A stretch of 64,000 nucleotides of DNA. Source: Natroniella sulfidigena (GTDB lineage: Bacteria; Bacillota; Halanaerobiia; Halobacteroidales; Halobacteroidaceae). Shown here in pieces: positions 1 through 8,836 of the stretch (position 1 is the first letter of the stretch; each line of letters starts with the position of its first letter). The notes beneath the pieces are model-generated. The model had not been told where the DNA came from and did no database searches. It saw only the letters and a program-made list of their open reading frames with translations. The position numbers and the translations under genes were made by a program. Where the stretch lies: assembly GCF_023223645.1 (NCBI RefSeq), contig NZ_JALKBY010000002.1:62001-126000 (forward strand). Direction: 5' to 3'.

Positions 1-140
1 ATCCCCAAGTCCTTTAAACGTTCTATATAAGACTCCTTCAATCTCATACCAGAATTGAGCAATATATTCCCATCCGCTGTATAAACCGTCTTAGCTACTT
101 TCATTCCAGCCTCTAAACTACCAACAGGAACTCGCTTCAT
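1..140 (-). CDS. HD-GYP-type signalling protein, N-terminal fragment (runs off the left edge)
   Basis: The first 46 codons of a minus-strand gene are visible; the rest lies beyond base 1. The peptide starts MKRVPVGSLEAGMKVAKTVY and continues with a stretch ending RLKDLG. In clostridial genomes this opening (a short beta-rich leader containing LxxGMxxAKxxY) commonly precedes an HD-GYP cyclic-di-GMP phosphodiesterase domain. The catalytic HD-GYP part is not in view, so the function is inferred from the leader alone. The ATG at 138-140 is the only plausible start. Confidence 0.55.
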   Translation of the reverse strand, partial: MKRVPVGSLEAGMKVAKTVYTADGNILLNSGMRLKESYIERLKDLG

Positions 141-239
141 TATTTATCCCACCATTTCTGAATCGAAATTACTCTTTTAATACCTTCTCATCTCCTATGC
201 TACTCTAACTCTCCAAGATAACCTTTTTAATTTTATCAT

Positions 240-509
240 TCAAGCTTTTGTTTCAAAATCATCAGTAATAACTTCCTCAATTTTAGCCAATGCCTCCTCA
301 GCATCCTTACCCTTAGCCTGTAATTTAATCTTCTCACCACAGCCAACTGCTAAACTCATTATACTAATAATACTCTTCAAATTAGCTTCTTGATTACCTC
401 GAATAATAATAATCTCTGCTTCAAATTGATTAGCAATCTCAACTAAAACAGAAACTGGTCTAGCATGAAGGCCAAGTTGATTAGTAATTGTCACCTCTTT
501 AGTCAGCAT
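240..509 (-). CDS. ptsH: Phosphocarrier protein HPr
   Basis: HPr carries phosphate from enzyme I to sugar-specific EII proteins in the cytoplasm. In Firmicutes it is also phosphorylated by HPr kinase to act in catabolite control. Using the ATG at 509 gives 89 residues, with His15 in GLHARP and Ser46 in LKSIISIMSL, exactly at the canonical numbers. This ATG is preceded by AGGTG at good spacing, while the in-frame GTG three codons upstream is itself part of that ribosome site, so the ATG was chosen. Both regulatory residues are intact. No enzyme I or EII gene is nearby. Confidence 0.93.
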   Translation of the reverse strand: MLTKEVTITNQLGLHARPVSVLVEIANQFEAEIIIIRGNQEANLKSIISIMSLAVGCGEKIKLQAKGKDAEEALAKIEEVITDDFETKA

Positions 510-539
510 AAATGTCACCTACTCTATATTGTTCAAGAT

Positions 540-880
540 AAATTAGTAAAAACCTTCTTAGAATAGTTAAAACTATCCTGCTACAGTTAATTTTTCATCT
601 TCAAAAGAACAAGTTTTTTGATTCATAATTTAATTGCTCTTTATCCCTTGCTTCCTAACTGCACATTACTCCTCATCTCTCTTTTTTATGCTTCTTATTT
701 CTTATGATTTTGAACTCCACTATTCACTATTAATTGCTCTTTATCTCTCCGGGTTCTTTGAACCCTTCGTGTTAGAAAAAATCCACTCTTAGATTTTTTT
801 ATCATCCTCTGTCCCTTGACTCTTAACTGTACACTGTAAACTGTAAACTGTAAACTATAAACTGATTTCCTACTTCTCCC
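540..880. repeat. Intergenic region with heptad arrays and the first copy of a GAACCC hairpin repeat
   Basis: No gene is seen between ptsH and rlmD. The stretch contains short 7-bp periodic runs, for example repeated TGTAAAC units near 833-862 and CTATTCA units near 720. It also contains the recurring phrase TAATTGCTCTTTAT at about 650 and 731, and a first copy of the GGGTTC/GAACCC hairpin repeat at 747-801. The same pieces recur in other intergenic regions of the window. Confidence 0.7.
747..801. repeat. GAACCC hairpin repeat, copy 1
   Basis: This unit of about 55 bp begins CTCCGGGTTCTTTGAACCC and ends in a run of T after CTCTTAGA. It has two small inverted repeats: GGGTTC/GAACCC with a 3-base loop, and an AAAAAATC/GATTTTTT type pair. 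Three further copies lie at 880-934, 15605-15657 and 37272-37327, all in the same orientation. Confidence 0.8.
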
Positions 881-934
881 TCCGAGTTCTTCGAACCCTT
901 CGTGTTAGAAAAAATCCGCTCTTAGATTTTTTCT
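880..934. repeat. GAACCC hairpin repeat, copy 2, overlapping the 3' end of rlmD
   Basis: This is the second copy of the unit seen at 747-801. It overlaps the last codons of rlmD, whose stop codon at 922-924 lies inside the AAAAAATC half of the repeat. Read on the minus strand, the AAAAAATC/GATTTTTT hairpin ends in a T run, so it could also terminate rlmD transcription. Confidence 0.8.
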
Positions 935-2286
935 AGCACTACCACGGTCTCAACATGGAATGTCTGCGGGAACATATCAACCGGTTGAATCTCTTCCACC
1001 TGATAACCTACCTCAGTTAAGTACTTTAAGTCCCTAGCCAAACTCGCTGGATCACAAGAGACATAAACAATCCGCTCTGGCTCTAATTCAGCAAAGGTAG
1101 CTAAAACCTCTTGATGGCAACCCTTCCGTGGTGGATCAACAACAATAACCTCTGGTTTCAACTCTTCTTTTAATCTCGGTAGAACATTTCTCACCTTGCC
1201 TACTTTAAATTTACAGTTATCTATTCCATTCAATTCAGCATTCTCCTTAGCTGCTTTAATTGCTTCTTCTACGACTTCAATCCCCCACACTTCTTTAGCA
1301 AACCGAGCCAAATAAAGGGCAATTGAACCGACACCACAATAAGCATCAAGTACTCGCTCTGACCCTGAAAGTTGGGCATACTCAACAACTTGATCGTATA
1401 ATACTTTAGCTTGTAAGGTATTGACCTGAAAGAAAGCTAAGGGGGATATCTTATACTTAATTGGCCCGATATAATCTATAATATGGTCTTGTCCTACTAA
1501 CTGCTTAGTCCTTCTTCCTAATACAACATTTGTCTCTTCAGGATTGATATTTTGATTAATACTGACTAATTCAGGTATTCGCTCTAGTAATTCAGTAGCT
1601 ATCTCCACTCCTGCTGGAAATTCTTCATCCTTAGTCACAAAGATCAACATCGCTTGATTGGTACAGACTCCAACTCTGACTACTAAATGGCGTAGTAATC
1701 CTTGGTGTTGCTGCTCATCATAGATTGAAACTTCATATTCTTCAATCAGCTCAATTGCCTCTCTGATCACTCGATTAATCAGAGGGTGCTGAATCCGACA
1801 ATCATCCAATTCAATCAACTGATGGGTTCCTAAGGCATAAAAACCTGTAATCACCTCTTCTTCTTGCATAGCCACTGGAAATTGAGCCTTATTCCGATAA
1901 AAGAAAGGATTATCCATTCCTTTGACCGGGTTAACTTCAACTTCTGTCAATTTAGCAATCCGTTCTATAGTATCTCTAACAATCTTTCTTTTATATTTTA
2001 GTTGAGCTTGATAATCAAGATAAGAAATCTGACACCCACCACAATCTTCATCTTCTTGACAACTAGGCTGAACCCGCTCAGCAGATTGCTCGATTACTTC
2101 AATAATTTTGGCCCGGCCATAACTCTTTTTGACTTGAGTTATTTCAACCTTGACCGTCTCCCCAGGAATCCCCCCAGGAATAAAGATTACAAAGCCATCA
2201 ACTCTTCCTACTGCATCTCCCCCAGTTGCTAAATCTTCTAGTTCAATAATTATCTCTTCTCCAACTTTTATTGGTTTAGCACCCAT
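922..2286 (-). CDS. rlmD: 23S rRNA (uracil-5-)-methyltransferase, RlmD/RumA family
   Basis: This is a 454-residue SAM-dependent RNA m5U methyltransferase. A TRAM domain (about residues 8-66) is followed by the Fe-S cysteines C76, C82 and C85, with a further Cys in LDDCRI. The SAM-binding motif is LDAYCGVGSIALYL and the catalytic cysteine sits in YVSCDPASLARDL. The length and order fit the RlmD/RlmC family. The site modified (U1939 or U747) cannot be told from sequence. The ATG at 2286 has an AAGGAGAGG ribosome site. The stop codon lies inside a dispersed repeat, so the last codons are repeat-derived. Confidence 0.9.
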   Translation of the reverse strand: MGAKPIKVGEEIIIELEDLATGGDAVGRVDGFVIFIPGGIPGETVKVEITQVKKSYGRAKIIEVIEQSAERVQPSCQEDEDCGGCQISYLDYQAQLKYKRKIVRDTIERIAKLTEVEVNPVKGMDNPFFYRNKAQFPVAMQEEEVITGFYALGTHQLIELDDCRIQHPLINRVIREAIELIEEYEVSIYDEQQHQGLLRHLVVRVGVCTNQAMLIFVTKDEEFPAGVEIATELLERIPELVSINQNINPEETNVVLGRRTKQLVGQDHIIDYIGPIKYKISPLAFFQVNTLQAKVLYDQVVEYAQLSGSERVLDAYCGVGSIALYLARFAKEVWGIEVVEEAIKAAKENAELNGIDNCKFKVGKVRNVLPRLKEELKPEVIVVDPPRKGCHQEVLATFAELEPERIVYVSCDPASLARDLKYLTEVGYQVEEIQPVDMFPQTFHVETVVVLEKI

Positions 2287-2445
2287 ACAAACCTCTCCTT
2301 AACTTCTATATTAATGTAATTCATCTATTATGTAGTTATTTATCTTTAGGTCTTTTTTTAGTTTTACTAATCACCAGTCACTAATTACAAGTCACTATCT
2401 CTATTATTTGATTAATCATTAAATCTCATTCTATCATTCGCGATC

Positions 2446-2622
2446 AAAGATAAAGTTCCTTGCTTTAAGGTGAAATAATATTGATATTTAGTGTCAGTGT
2501 GAGTAGTGTGTGTAAGTAAAAGCAAAACCTTAGCCCTTATGGTTTTGACCTCACTCACACTCACACACATAACTAACACATAATTGTAATTAAGTTTTTA
2601 CTTTTCCACTATTAATTGCTTT
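2446..2622. repeat. Palindromic intergenic element with GTGTGAG/CTCACAC arms
   Basis: The left end contains ATATTGATATTTAGTGTCA and leads into a GTGTGAG-rich arm. After a loop of about 40 bp, a complementary CTCACACTCACACACATAA arm follows, then ACACATAATTGTAATTAAGT. The ends match those of the elements at 14663, 33063, 41750 and 57655 while the arm sequence differs. A short heptad run based on CTAATCA units lies just before it, at about 2366-2400. Confidence 0.65.
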
Positions 2623-2689
2623 CCCAACAAGGAATTTTTAACTTCAATCGCTAATTTATTATGTAATAAAACACTAGGAGGAACTTACA

Positions 2690-2965
2690 ATGAACCGCAA
2701 AACAATAATCTGGTGCTTAATTGGTATACATCTTTGGTATGCTATCTATTTTTTATTAGATTTCGGTCAAAAACTACAGGAATCATTCATGCACAGCAAA
2801 CTAGTCAATATCTCATTTCTAGAAGAAAACACTTTAAGAAATCTTTATTTATTCAGCTTAGTCATTTTCTTAATTAGTACCATCTTTGAATGGAGAGAGA
2901 ATAAAAAATCAGCTATGAAAAAACCCAAATATAAAGAAAAAAGGAGGAAATATTATTCCTCCTAA
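2690..2965 (+). CDS. Small membrane protein of unknown function
   Basis: I do not recognise this 91-residue protein. It has two probable transmembrane helices (about residues 6-24 and 50-68) and a very basic tail rich in Lys and Arg, which predicts an N-in, C-in hairpin. The ATG at 2690 has a clean AGGAGG site nine bases upstream, which supports a real gene. It is one of only four plus-strand genes and converges on the idh-like gene with a 6-bp gap. Its last codons double as half of that gene's terminator hairpin. Confidence 0.6.
   Translation: MNRKTIIWCLIGIHLWYAIYFLLDFGQKLQESFMHSKLVNISFLEENTLRNLYLFSLVIFLISTIFEWRENKKSAMKKPKYKEKRRKYYSS
2942..2963 (-). terminator. Intrinsic terminator of the NifV-like/idh-like pair
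   Basis: On the minus strand AGGAGGAA and TTCCTCCT form an 8-bp stem followed by a run of T. It lies nine bases after the dehydrogenase stop codon and inside the 3' end of the convergent plus-strand gene. Confidence 0.75.
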
Positions 2966-2971
2966 TCTCTA

Positions 2972-3970
2972 CTAGTTTATTTTGTTAATAATCTCTTCTG
3001 TTATTTCTGTAGTCTTAGCTTGCCCTCCTAAATCAGCAGTCAACACTTCTGCTTCAACTAGGACTTGACCGATAGCATCTTCTATCTTATCAGCTGCCTG
3101 TGTCTCATCTAAATACCTCAACATCAATACTGCTGATAATAACAAGGCGATTGGATTTGCCTTATCTTCTCCTGCAATATCAGGTGCCGAACCATGAACA
3201 GCTTCAAAGACAGCAAGCTCATCATTTAGGTTGGCCCCTGGTGTTACTCCTAAACCACCAATTAATCCTGCACACAAATCAGATACAATATCACCATAGA
3301 GGTTAGGTAAGACTAAAACATCATAATCTTCAGGATATTGAACTAACTGCATACACATATTATCAACAATCTTATTATCAAATTCAACCTCTGGATAATC
3401 TTGAGCAACCTCTTCTGCTACAGACTTAAATAAGCCATCTGTCAGTTTTAAGATATTTGCTTTATGAACAGCAGTTACTTTATCTCGATTATGCTTTTTA
3501 GCATATTCAAAAGCAGCTCTTACAATCCGCTCAGAAGCTTTCCGAGTTGTAATCTTAATACTCTCTGCTGCATCATCACCAACCATATGTTCAATTCCAG
3601 CATATAATCCTTCAGTATTCTCTCTAAAGATAACAACATCTAAATTTTCAAATTGTGTCGGTGCTCCTGGCAAAATCTTAGCCGGTCGTAAATTAATATA
3701 TAAATCTAATTTCTGCCGAATAGCTACATTAACACTTCTAAACCCACTACCTACTGGTGTTGTAATTGGCCCTTTTAAAGCTACTTGATTCTTTTTGATT
3801 GAATCTAGTACCTTCTCAGGAAGTGGAGTTCCTTCTTCTTCCATTACGTTGGCCCCTGCATTTACTATCTCCCAATTAACATCAACACCTGCCGCTGCAA
3901 TAATCTCACGGACAGACTTTGTTACCTCCGGGCCAATTCCATCACCGGGAATTAAAGTAATATTATACAT
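2972..3970 (-). CDS. NAD-dependent isocitrate/homoisocitrate/isopropylmalate dehydrogenase family protein
   Basis: This is a 332-residue beta-decarboxylating dehydrogenase that oxidises a 2-hydroxy acid with NAD. The start GDGIGPEV, the substrate loop [20 protein letters not shown], and the metal and cofactor segments [12 protein letters not shown] and HGSAPDIAG are all present. The serine-containing RSVNVAIR loop is typical of isocitrate and homoisocitrate enzymes rather than isopropylmalate dehydrogenase. It lies 36 bp downstream of a homocitrate-synthase-type gene, so the pair could make 2-oxoglutarate via citrate or 2-oxoadipate via homocitrate. The substrate cannot be decided from sequence. 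An AAGGAGTGAG site precedes the ATG. Confidence 0.85.
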   Translation of the reverse strand: MYNITLIPGDGIGPEVTKSVREIIAAAGVDVNWEIVNAGANVMEEEGTPLPEKVLDSIKKNQVALKGPITTPVGSGFRSVNVAIRQKLDLYINLRPAKILPGAPTQFENLDVVIFRENTEGLYAGIEHMVGDDAAESIKITTRKASERIVRAAFEYAKKHNRDKVTAVHKANILKLTDGLFKSVAEEVAQDYPEVEFDNKIVDNMCMQLVQYPEDYDVLVLPNLYGDIVSDLCAGLIGGLGVTPGANLNDELAVFEAVHGSAPDIAGEDKANPIALLLSAVLMLRYLDETQAADKIEDAIGQVLVEAEVLTADLGGQAKTTEITEEIINKIN

Positions 3971-4006
3971 TGCTTCTCACTCCTTAATTACTTAGTTATT
4001 ACTTTA

Positions 4007-5152
4007 TTAATTTGCTTGACTTTGATTCTCTTGTTCTGCCTTATAATCTTCATAAATATACATCAACTCTTTATCAAATAAAGCTCTTTTGAATTCAACA
4101 GCTGTCCTTCTTACTCGTGGCAATAAAGCCTCTGCTTCCTGTGCTGTCAATTCAATTCCATACTCCAAGAACTTATTAACAATCGCTTTCTTCCCAGAGT
4201 GCTTACCAATAATAATCTGTCGCTCCAATCCTACTTCTTCTGGAGCAAAGACTTCATACGTTGAAGCATTCTTTAAGACTCCATCAGCGTGAATACCAGA
4301 TTCATGAGCAAACATATTAGTTCCTACAATTGCTTTCCAAGCTGGCAATTCTCGTGAAGAAGCTCGTGATACATATTCAGATAACTCTCTGAAATCCTTA
4401 GTAGAGAATTCCATATTAACATCGTACAGATGTTTAAGAGCCATCACTATCTCTTCAATTGCTGCATTTCCAGCTCGCTCTCCTAACCCATTAACGGTAA
4501 CTCCAATATAGTTGGCCCCTGCCTTAACACCAGCTAAAGCATTTGCTGCTGCTAAACCAAAGTCATTATGAGTATGCATCTCTACATCAATACCAACCTC
4601 ATCAATTAGTGCTTTAACTCTATCATAAATATCAAACGGCTCCATAATTCCTACAGTATCACAATATCTCAATCGATCTGCTCCTGCTTCCTTAGCTTCC
4701 TTAGCAAACTTAAATAAAAATTCCTCATCACTTCGCGAAGCATCCTCAGCATTAACAGATACATATAGTCCATTCTTTTTAGCAAATTCAACAGCCTTAA
4801 CCATATTAGATAAGACCCAATCTCTATCTTCTTCTAACTTATGTTCAATATGAATATCAGATGTAGATATAGAAATAGCTACTGCATCAGCTCCGCAATT
4901 TAAAGAAGCCTTAACATCAGAAACAACAGCTCGATTCCAAGCCATAATACTAGCATCTAAATCAGCTTCTACAATTGTCTTAATTGCCTTTTGTTCATCT
5001 CCACCCATTACTGGAATACCTGCTTCTATCTGATCAACACCAATCTGATCTAATAACTTAGCAATTCTAATCTTCTCTTGGTTAGCAAAAACCACTCCAG
5101 CAGTCTGTTCTCCATCACGTAAAGTTGTGTCAACTATTTTGACATCCTCCAT
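4007..5152 (-). CDS. NifV-like homocitrate synthase / alpha-isopropylmalate synthase superfamily enzyme
   Basis: This 381-residue TIM-barrel enzyme condenses acetyl-CoA with a 2-oxo acid. DTTLRDGEQTAGVVF forms the first strand and metal site, and HTHNDFGLAAAN carries the metal HxH. The middle segment WNRAVVSDVKASLNCGADAV resembles NifV. There is no C-terminal leucine-binding regulatory domain, so it is not a classical LeuA. Pairing with an NAD isocitrate-type dehydrogenase also allows a Re-citrate synthase role, as known for related enzymes in strict anaerobes. The ATG at 5152 has AAGGAGTG upstream. A promoter and a leader hairpin precede the gene. Confidence 0.82.
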   Translation of the reverse strand: MEDVKIVDTTLRDGEQTAGVVFANQEKIRIAKLLDQIGVDQIEAGIPVMGGDEQKAIKTIVEADLDASIMAWNRAVVSDVKASLNCGADAVAISISTSDIHIEHKLEEDRDWVLSNMVKAVEFAKKNGLYVSVNAEDASRSDEEFLFKFAKEAKEAGADRLRYCDTVGIMEPFDIYDRVKALIDEVGIDVEMHTHNDFGLAAANALAGVKAGANYIGVTVNGLGERAGNAAIEEIVMALKHLYDVNMEFSTKDFRELSEYVSRASSRELPAWKAIVGTNMFAHESGIHADGVLKNASTYEVFAPEEVGLERQIIIGKHSGKKAIVNKFLEYGIELTAQEAEALLPRVRRTAVEFKRALFDKELMYIYEDYKAEQENQSQAN

Positions 5153-5260
5153 ACTCTCACACTCCTTAATTAGTCAATTATTTTATAGATATTCAATTAT
5201 ATACCACTATAAAAGAATCAAAAAACACCATCTTTAAGTAAAAAGAAATAAAAAAATCTA

Positions 5261-5292
5261 TGCTACCCACTATTAACCAATTGTGGGTAGCA
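5261..5292 (-). terminator. Leader hairpin upstream of the NifV-like gene (possible attenuator)
   Basis: TGCTACCCAC and GTGGGTAGCA form a perfect 10-bp stem with a 12-base loop. On the minus strand it is followed four bases later by seven T. It lies between the promoter at 5378-5407 and the NifV-like start, so it may attenuate that gene. It is also about 150 bp beyond the end of the antiporter operon and could end that transcript. I do not recognise a known riboswitch in the leader. Confidence 0.65.
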
Positions 5293-5377
5293 CTTAAAGT
5301 TGGATACCTATTATTATCAATATTAACCAAATACAACTAATAGTTAACATATATATTACATATGCCTAGTATCTTAT

Positions 5378-5407
5378 ATTATAACATTTCACTAGCATAT
5401 TTGTCAA
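5378..5407 (-). promoter_or_regulatory. SigmaA-type promoter for the NifV-like/idh-like operon
   Basis: On the minus strand TTGACA (5402-5407) and TATAAT (5378-5383) are both perfect and are separated by 18 bases. This would give a leader of about 220 nt ahead of the NifV-like gene. Confidence 0.75.
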
Positions 5408-5445
5408 TACGTGATGTATATTAGTTAACCTCCCTGAATATTAAT

Positions 5446-6999
5446 TCAAGCTAAAAAACTAACCCATACAACAGCAAGAGTAGTCAATAGCCATAAGATA
5501 TATCTACTTACATCACCATTTTGCACCTTACTTAAAACTCCACCTACATAATTTACTCCATAGCCAACGAAAGGATAAATATCTCTATCCACTTCATCAT
5601 GCTCATGAGGTTCAATAATATCATGGGCCAACTTAAAGATAACTGCCGCTATCAAGATCGGCTGTGAACTCTCCCATAAATAAGCTAATGAGAAATAATC
5701 AACTCCAGTCTCTAAATTAGCAATTGACTCTAAAACGCCAGGCACAAGTCCAATCAATATAATTACTCCAGCAACCAGACCCATTCCCAACTTCATTATC
5801 ATTGTCGGCTTACGCTCTACTTCAACCTCTCTTTCTCTAAAGAATCCGAAATACATAAACTTCATAAAAGAAAGAGCCGTTCCAATTCCTGCTATATATA
5901 AACCCCACTGTAAAACAGGATCTTCTAATCCACTCTTAATGACTAACTTACTGACATAACCATTAAAGAAAGGAGCTCCAGCGATTGCTAAAGAGGCTAC
6001 TACTCCACAAAAAGTAGTAAATGGTAACTTTTTAGATAATCCTCCTAGATCAATCAAATCACCTTTCCCTGTAGCATAAATCACTACTCCAATTACCATA
6101 AATAGTAATCCTTTATAGAGAATATGGTTGAATAAATGGAACATTCCACCAGCAACTCCCAAGGTCGTTCCTACTCCAATACCTGCAATCATATAACCGA
6201 TCTGACTAATAATATGATACGAAAGTAAACGACGTGCCTCTGTCTGTTTCAAGGCAAAGATTACCCCTACGATAGCAGAAATCGTACCTGCATATCCTAA
6301 ACTAACTGCTCCTAAGAGGCGATATAAGGCATAAACCCCCGCCTTAGTAGTAAAGGCTGATAAAACAACACTAGTATAGAATGGAACATTAGAATAGTTT
6401 TTAGGTAACCAAGTATGAACTCCAATAAAGGCCAACTTGATTCCTACTGCCACGATGAAGAATGGTAAGCCATGCTCAATAGTAGTTAAGGCAATACTTC
6501 CTGTCACACTGTAATTTAGTAAAATCCCCCACAGCAGACTGACTCCTCCTACTAAATGCATGATAAAATAGTAATAACTTGTCTGTTCTGTAATTGGCTT
6601 AGTTCGATCAAAGATCAAAAAGTAAGAACTGATCGTCATTAACTCCCAGAAGAAATAGAAAGAAAACAAATCTCCCACAAAGACAAGAGTTATTGAACTT
6701 CCAATATAAATATGAGATAGAACATAAAATTTCCGCTCAGCAAAGAGTAAAGCATAAAGTACAGCACACAATCCAAAGAATGCAAAGACTATTCCTGTTA
6801 ATCTGCTCATATCAGTAACACTAACAAGAATTAAATCCAGATCTAAAAAGGCCACTTTCATTCCTTCACCTACAGGTAAATTATAAACCCATAGCAAACC
6901 AACTACAGAGATCGCAACTGCCAAAAATTGTCTTAATTTACCCTTGGTAAAATATAAAAACACTGCTCCTAGCAGATATATAAGTCCAGGATTAACCAC
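5446..6999 (-). CDS. Proton-translocating antiporter subunit, second MrpD/NuoL-like protein
   Basis: This 517-residue polytopic membrane protein belongs to the NuoL/M/N-MrpA/D family that moves protons or Na+. The key membrane glutamate is in FYFFWELMTISSY and the paired lysine in VGIKLAFIGVHTWLP, so the ion channel residues are intact. It is the last gene of the operon, five bases after mrpD. A second large antiporter-like subunit may take the place of the missing N-terminal part of MrpA. A GTG start follows GGGAGG. Its C-terminal helix (about residues 495-515) resembles the trailing segment of NuoL-type subunits. Confidence 0.85.
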   Translation of the reverse strand: MVNPGLIYLLGAVFLYFTKGKLRQFLAVAISVVGLLWVYNLPVGEGMKVAFLDLDLILVSVTDMSRLTGIVFAFFGLCAVLYALLFAERKFYVLSHIYIGSSITLVFVGDLFSFYFFWELMTISSYFLIFDRTKPITEQTSYYYFIMHLVGGVSLLWGILLNYSVTGSIALTTIEHGLPFFIVAVGIKLAFIGVHTWLPKNYSNVPFYTSVVLSAFTTKAGVYALYRLLGAVSLGYAGTISAIVGVIFALKQTEARRLLSYHIISQIGYMIAGIGVGTTLGVAGGMFHLFNHILYKGLLFMVIGVVIYATGKGDLIDLGGLSKKLPFTTFCGVVASLAIAGAPFFNGYVSKLVIKSGLEDPVLQWGLYIAGIGTALSFMKFMYFGFFREREVEVERKPTMIMKLGMGLVAGVIILIGLVPGVLESIANLETGVDYFSLAYLWESSQPILIAAVIFKLAHDIIEPHEHDEVDRDIYPFVGYGVNYVGGVLSKVQNGDVSRYILWLLTTLAVVWVSFLA

Positions 7000-7004
7000 T
7001 TAAT

Positions 7005-8465
7005 TTACCTCCCTAATAAAAGATTGATATAGTTACTGCTATCTAGTAAAAATTTAGGAATATTCTCAATTAATGCTAGTGACAAACCAGGAATAATTCC
7101 CATTACTAAACAAGCAGCTGATAATACATAAGTTGGTACTCTCAATTTCCAATCGATCGGTTTTACTTCTATTTCTCTTTCTGGTCTTGAATATAAAGCC
7201 TTAATTACCTTCAAATAATAAGCCAAAGATAATAAACTACCAACTGGAATGAAGAAAGCAGCAACTATATACTCAGTTTCCCACGCTGCCTGCAAAATCA
7301 ACCATTTACTGATAAAGCCATTAAATGGTGGTAGTCCAATAATTGCTAAAGTGGCAATTACAAAAGCAAATGAAATCTTAGGCATAGAAAAACCTAATCC
7401 TCTTAAGTCATCTATTTTAGAAGCACCAACAGCATAACTAAAAATTCCAACTCCTAAAAATAGTGTTGCCTTCATTAAACCATCATTAAATATGTGATAA
7501 CTTCCTGCTATAATCCCACTTTCTGTTCCTAAACCAATAGCCAATAAAATATATCCTATCTGAGCAATACTTGAATAACCTAGTAATCGTTTTAAACTTT
7601 CTTGTTGATAAGCCAATGTATGGGCAACTAAGAATGTAATTACACCCCAATAGATCAGAATTTGACCTATTCCTGCAGTCATCCCAAATAATAAGAAAAC
7701 AATTCTAATAAAGGCATATAAAGATGCTTTGATTACTATACCAGATGATAAAGCATTAAAGCTAGCTGGAGCACCACAATAAACATCTGGTAACCAAGCA
7801 TGTAATGGAACTAAACAGAACTTTGTTCCAAATCCGATCAAGAAGAAGACAAAGATGGTCTGTCTAACTAACATAGGTGCATCTCCAAAGTTAGCTGCAA
7901 CTTGAGCAAAATTCAAAGCTCCTGTTACTTGGTAAGTCAAAATAATAGCCAATAGTACAAAAGTTCCACTCAACATTCCCATTACTAAGTACTTAAATGC
8001 CCCTTCAAAACTTGCTTCCTCTTCTTTAATAGCCACCAAAGCATAGGAAGTAATAGAAACAATTTCAAAAAAGACATATAAGTTAAATAAATCTCCAGTT
8101 AATGACATCCCCATTACTCCAGCAATCAATAAAAATGATAAAACATAGTACTTTAGTTCATGAAAATCAACATAGACTAAAGAATAAATTATCACACCAT
8201 ACGACAAGACTCCAACCAATAAAGCCATCATTGCTGAAAAGGAATCTATAACCAATGAAATTCCTAATAAATTATCCCAATCACCTAAATGATAAACGAT
8301 TGGACTCTGCATAGCTTCCCTAACTACACTAATTATTAACGCTAGATGGACAGTAGCACTTATGACAGTAACAGCCTTTACCAGCTTCTTACTGAATGTT
8401 TTGATGATTCCTAAACTGAAAGCAGTAAGGAGTGGTAAAACTACTAATAATACAGGTGTATCCAT
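7005..8465 (-). CDS. mrpD: Na+/H+ antiporter subunit MrpD (MnhD)
   Basis: This 486-residue membrane protein with about 14 helices is one of the two channel-forming subunits of the Mrp complex. The conserved Glu lies in YVFFEIVSITSYAL and the conserved Lys in GFGTKFCLVPLHAWLPDVY. It sits between mrpC and a second MrpD/NuoL-like gene with very short gaps, so the subunits are likely made together. In a salt-loving anaerobe this complex would expel Na+ and regulate pH. An ATG start with GGGGGT upstream was used. Confidence 0.9.
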   Translation of the reverse strand: MDTPVLLVVLPLLTAFSLGIIKTFSKKLVKAVTVISATVHLALIISVVREAMQSPIVYHLGDWDNLLGISLVIDSFSAMMALLVGVLSYGVIIYSLVYVDFHELKYYVLSFLLIAGVMGMSLTGDLFNLYVFFEIVSITSYALVAIKEEEASFEGAFKYLVMGMLSGTFVLLAIILTYQVTGALNFAQVAANFGDAPMLVRQTIFVFFLIGFGTKFCLVPLHAWLPDVYCGAPASFNALSSGIVIKASLYAFIRIVFLLFGMTAGIGQILIYWGVITFLVAHTLAYQQESLKRLLGYSSIAQIGYILLAIGLGTESGIIAGSYHIFNDGLMKATLFLGVGIFSYAVGASKIDDLRGLGFSMPKISFAFVIATLAIIGLPPFNGFISKWLILQAAWETEYIVAAFFIPVGSLLSLAYYLKVIKALYSRPEREIEVKPIDWKLRVPTYVLSAACLVMGIIPGLSLALIENIPKFLLDSSNYINLLLGR

Positions 8466-8490
8466 TTTTTACCCCCTATCCAATATATTC

Positions 8491-8835
8491 TTAACCTTTT
8501 AATTTTTTAATTTCATCAATATATAACGTATTGTATCTATTATAAATTTTGATTATTAAAGCCAACATTAATGCTGTTGTACCAGCACCAATTACAATTG
8601 CTGTCAAAGATAACGCCTGGGGAATAGGATCAACAATCAAATCATAAGCTTGAGCATCAGCATCCAAGATTGGAGCAGTTCCACCTGGTCTGTAGCTTAA
8701 TATGATAAACAATAAAATTATTGCTGATTCCATTACTCCAATTCCCATCGCAATCTTAATTAAATTTTGATGAGTTAAAATTATATACAGTCCCAATCCG
8801 AACAATACTGCAATTGCCAGAAATGTCTGTTCCAC
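8491..8835 (-). CDS. mrpC: Na+/H+ antiporter subunit MrpC (NuoK-like)
   Basis: This 114-residue protein with three helices corresponds to NuoK/MrpC. The segment GGTAPILDADAQAYDLIVDP IPQALSLTAIVIGAG contains the typical DPIPQALxLTAIVIG signature of MrpC. It starts with GTG behind GGAGGAG and lies one base after mrpB. A short charged tail follows the third helix. Confidence 0.9.
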   Translation of the reverse strand: MEQTFLAIAVLFGLGLYIILTHQNLIKIAMGIGVMESAIILLFIILSYRPGGTAPILDADAQAYDLIVDPIPQALSLTAIVIGAGTTALMLALIIKIYNRYNTLYIDEIKKLKG

Positions 8836-8836
8836 T

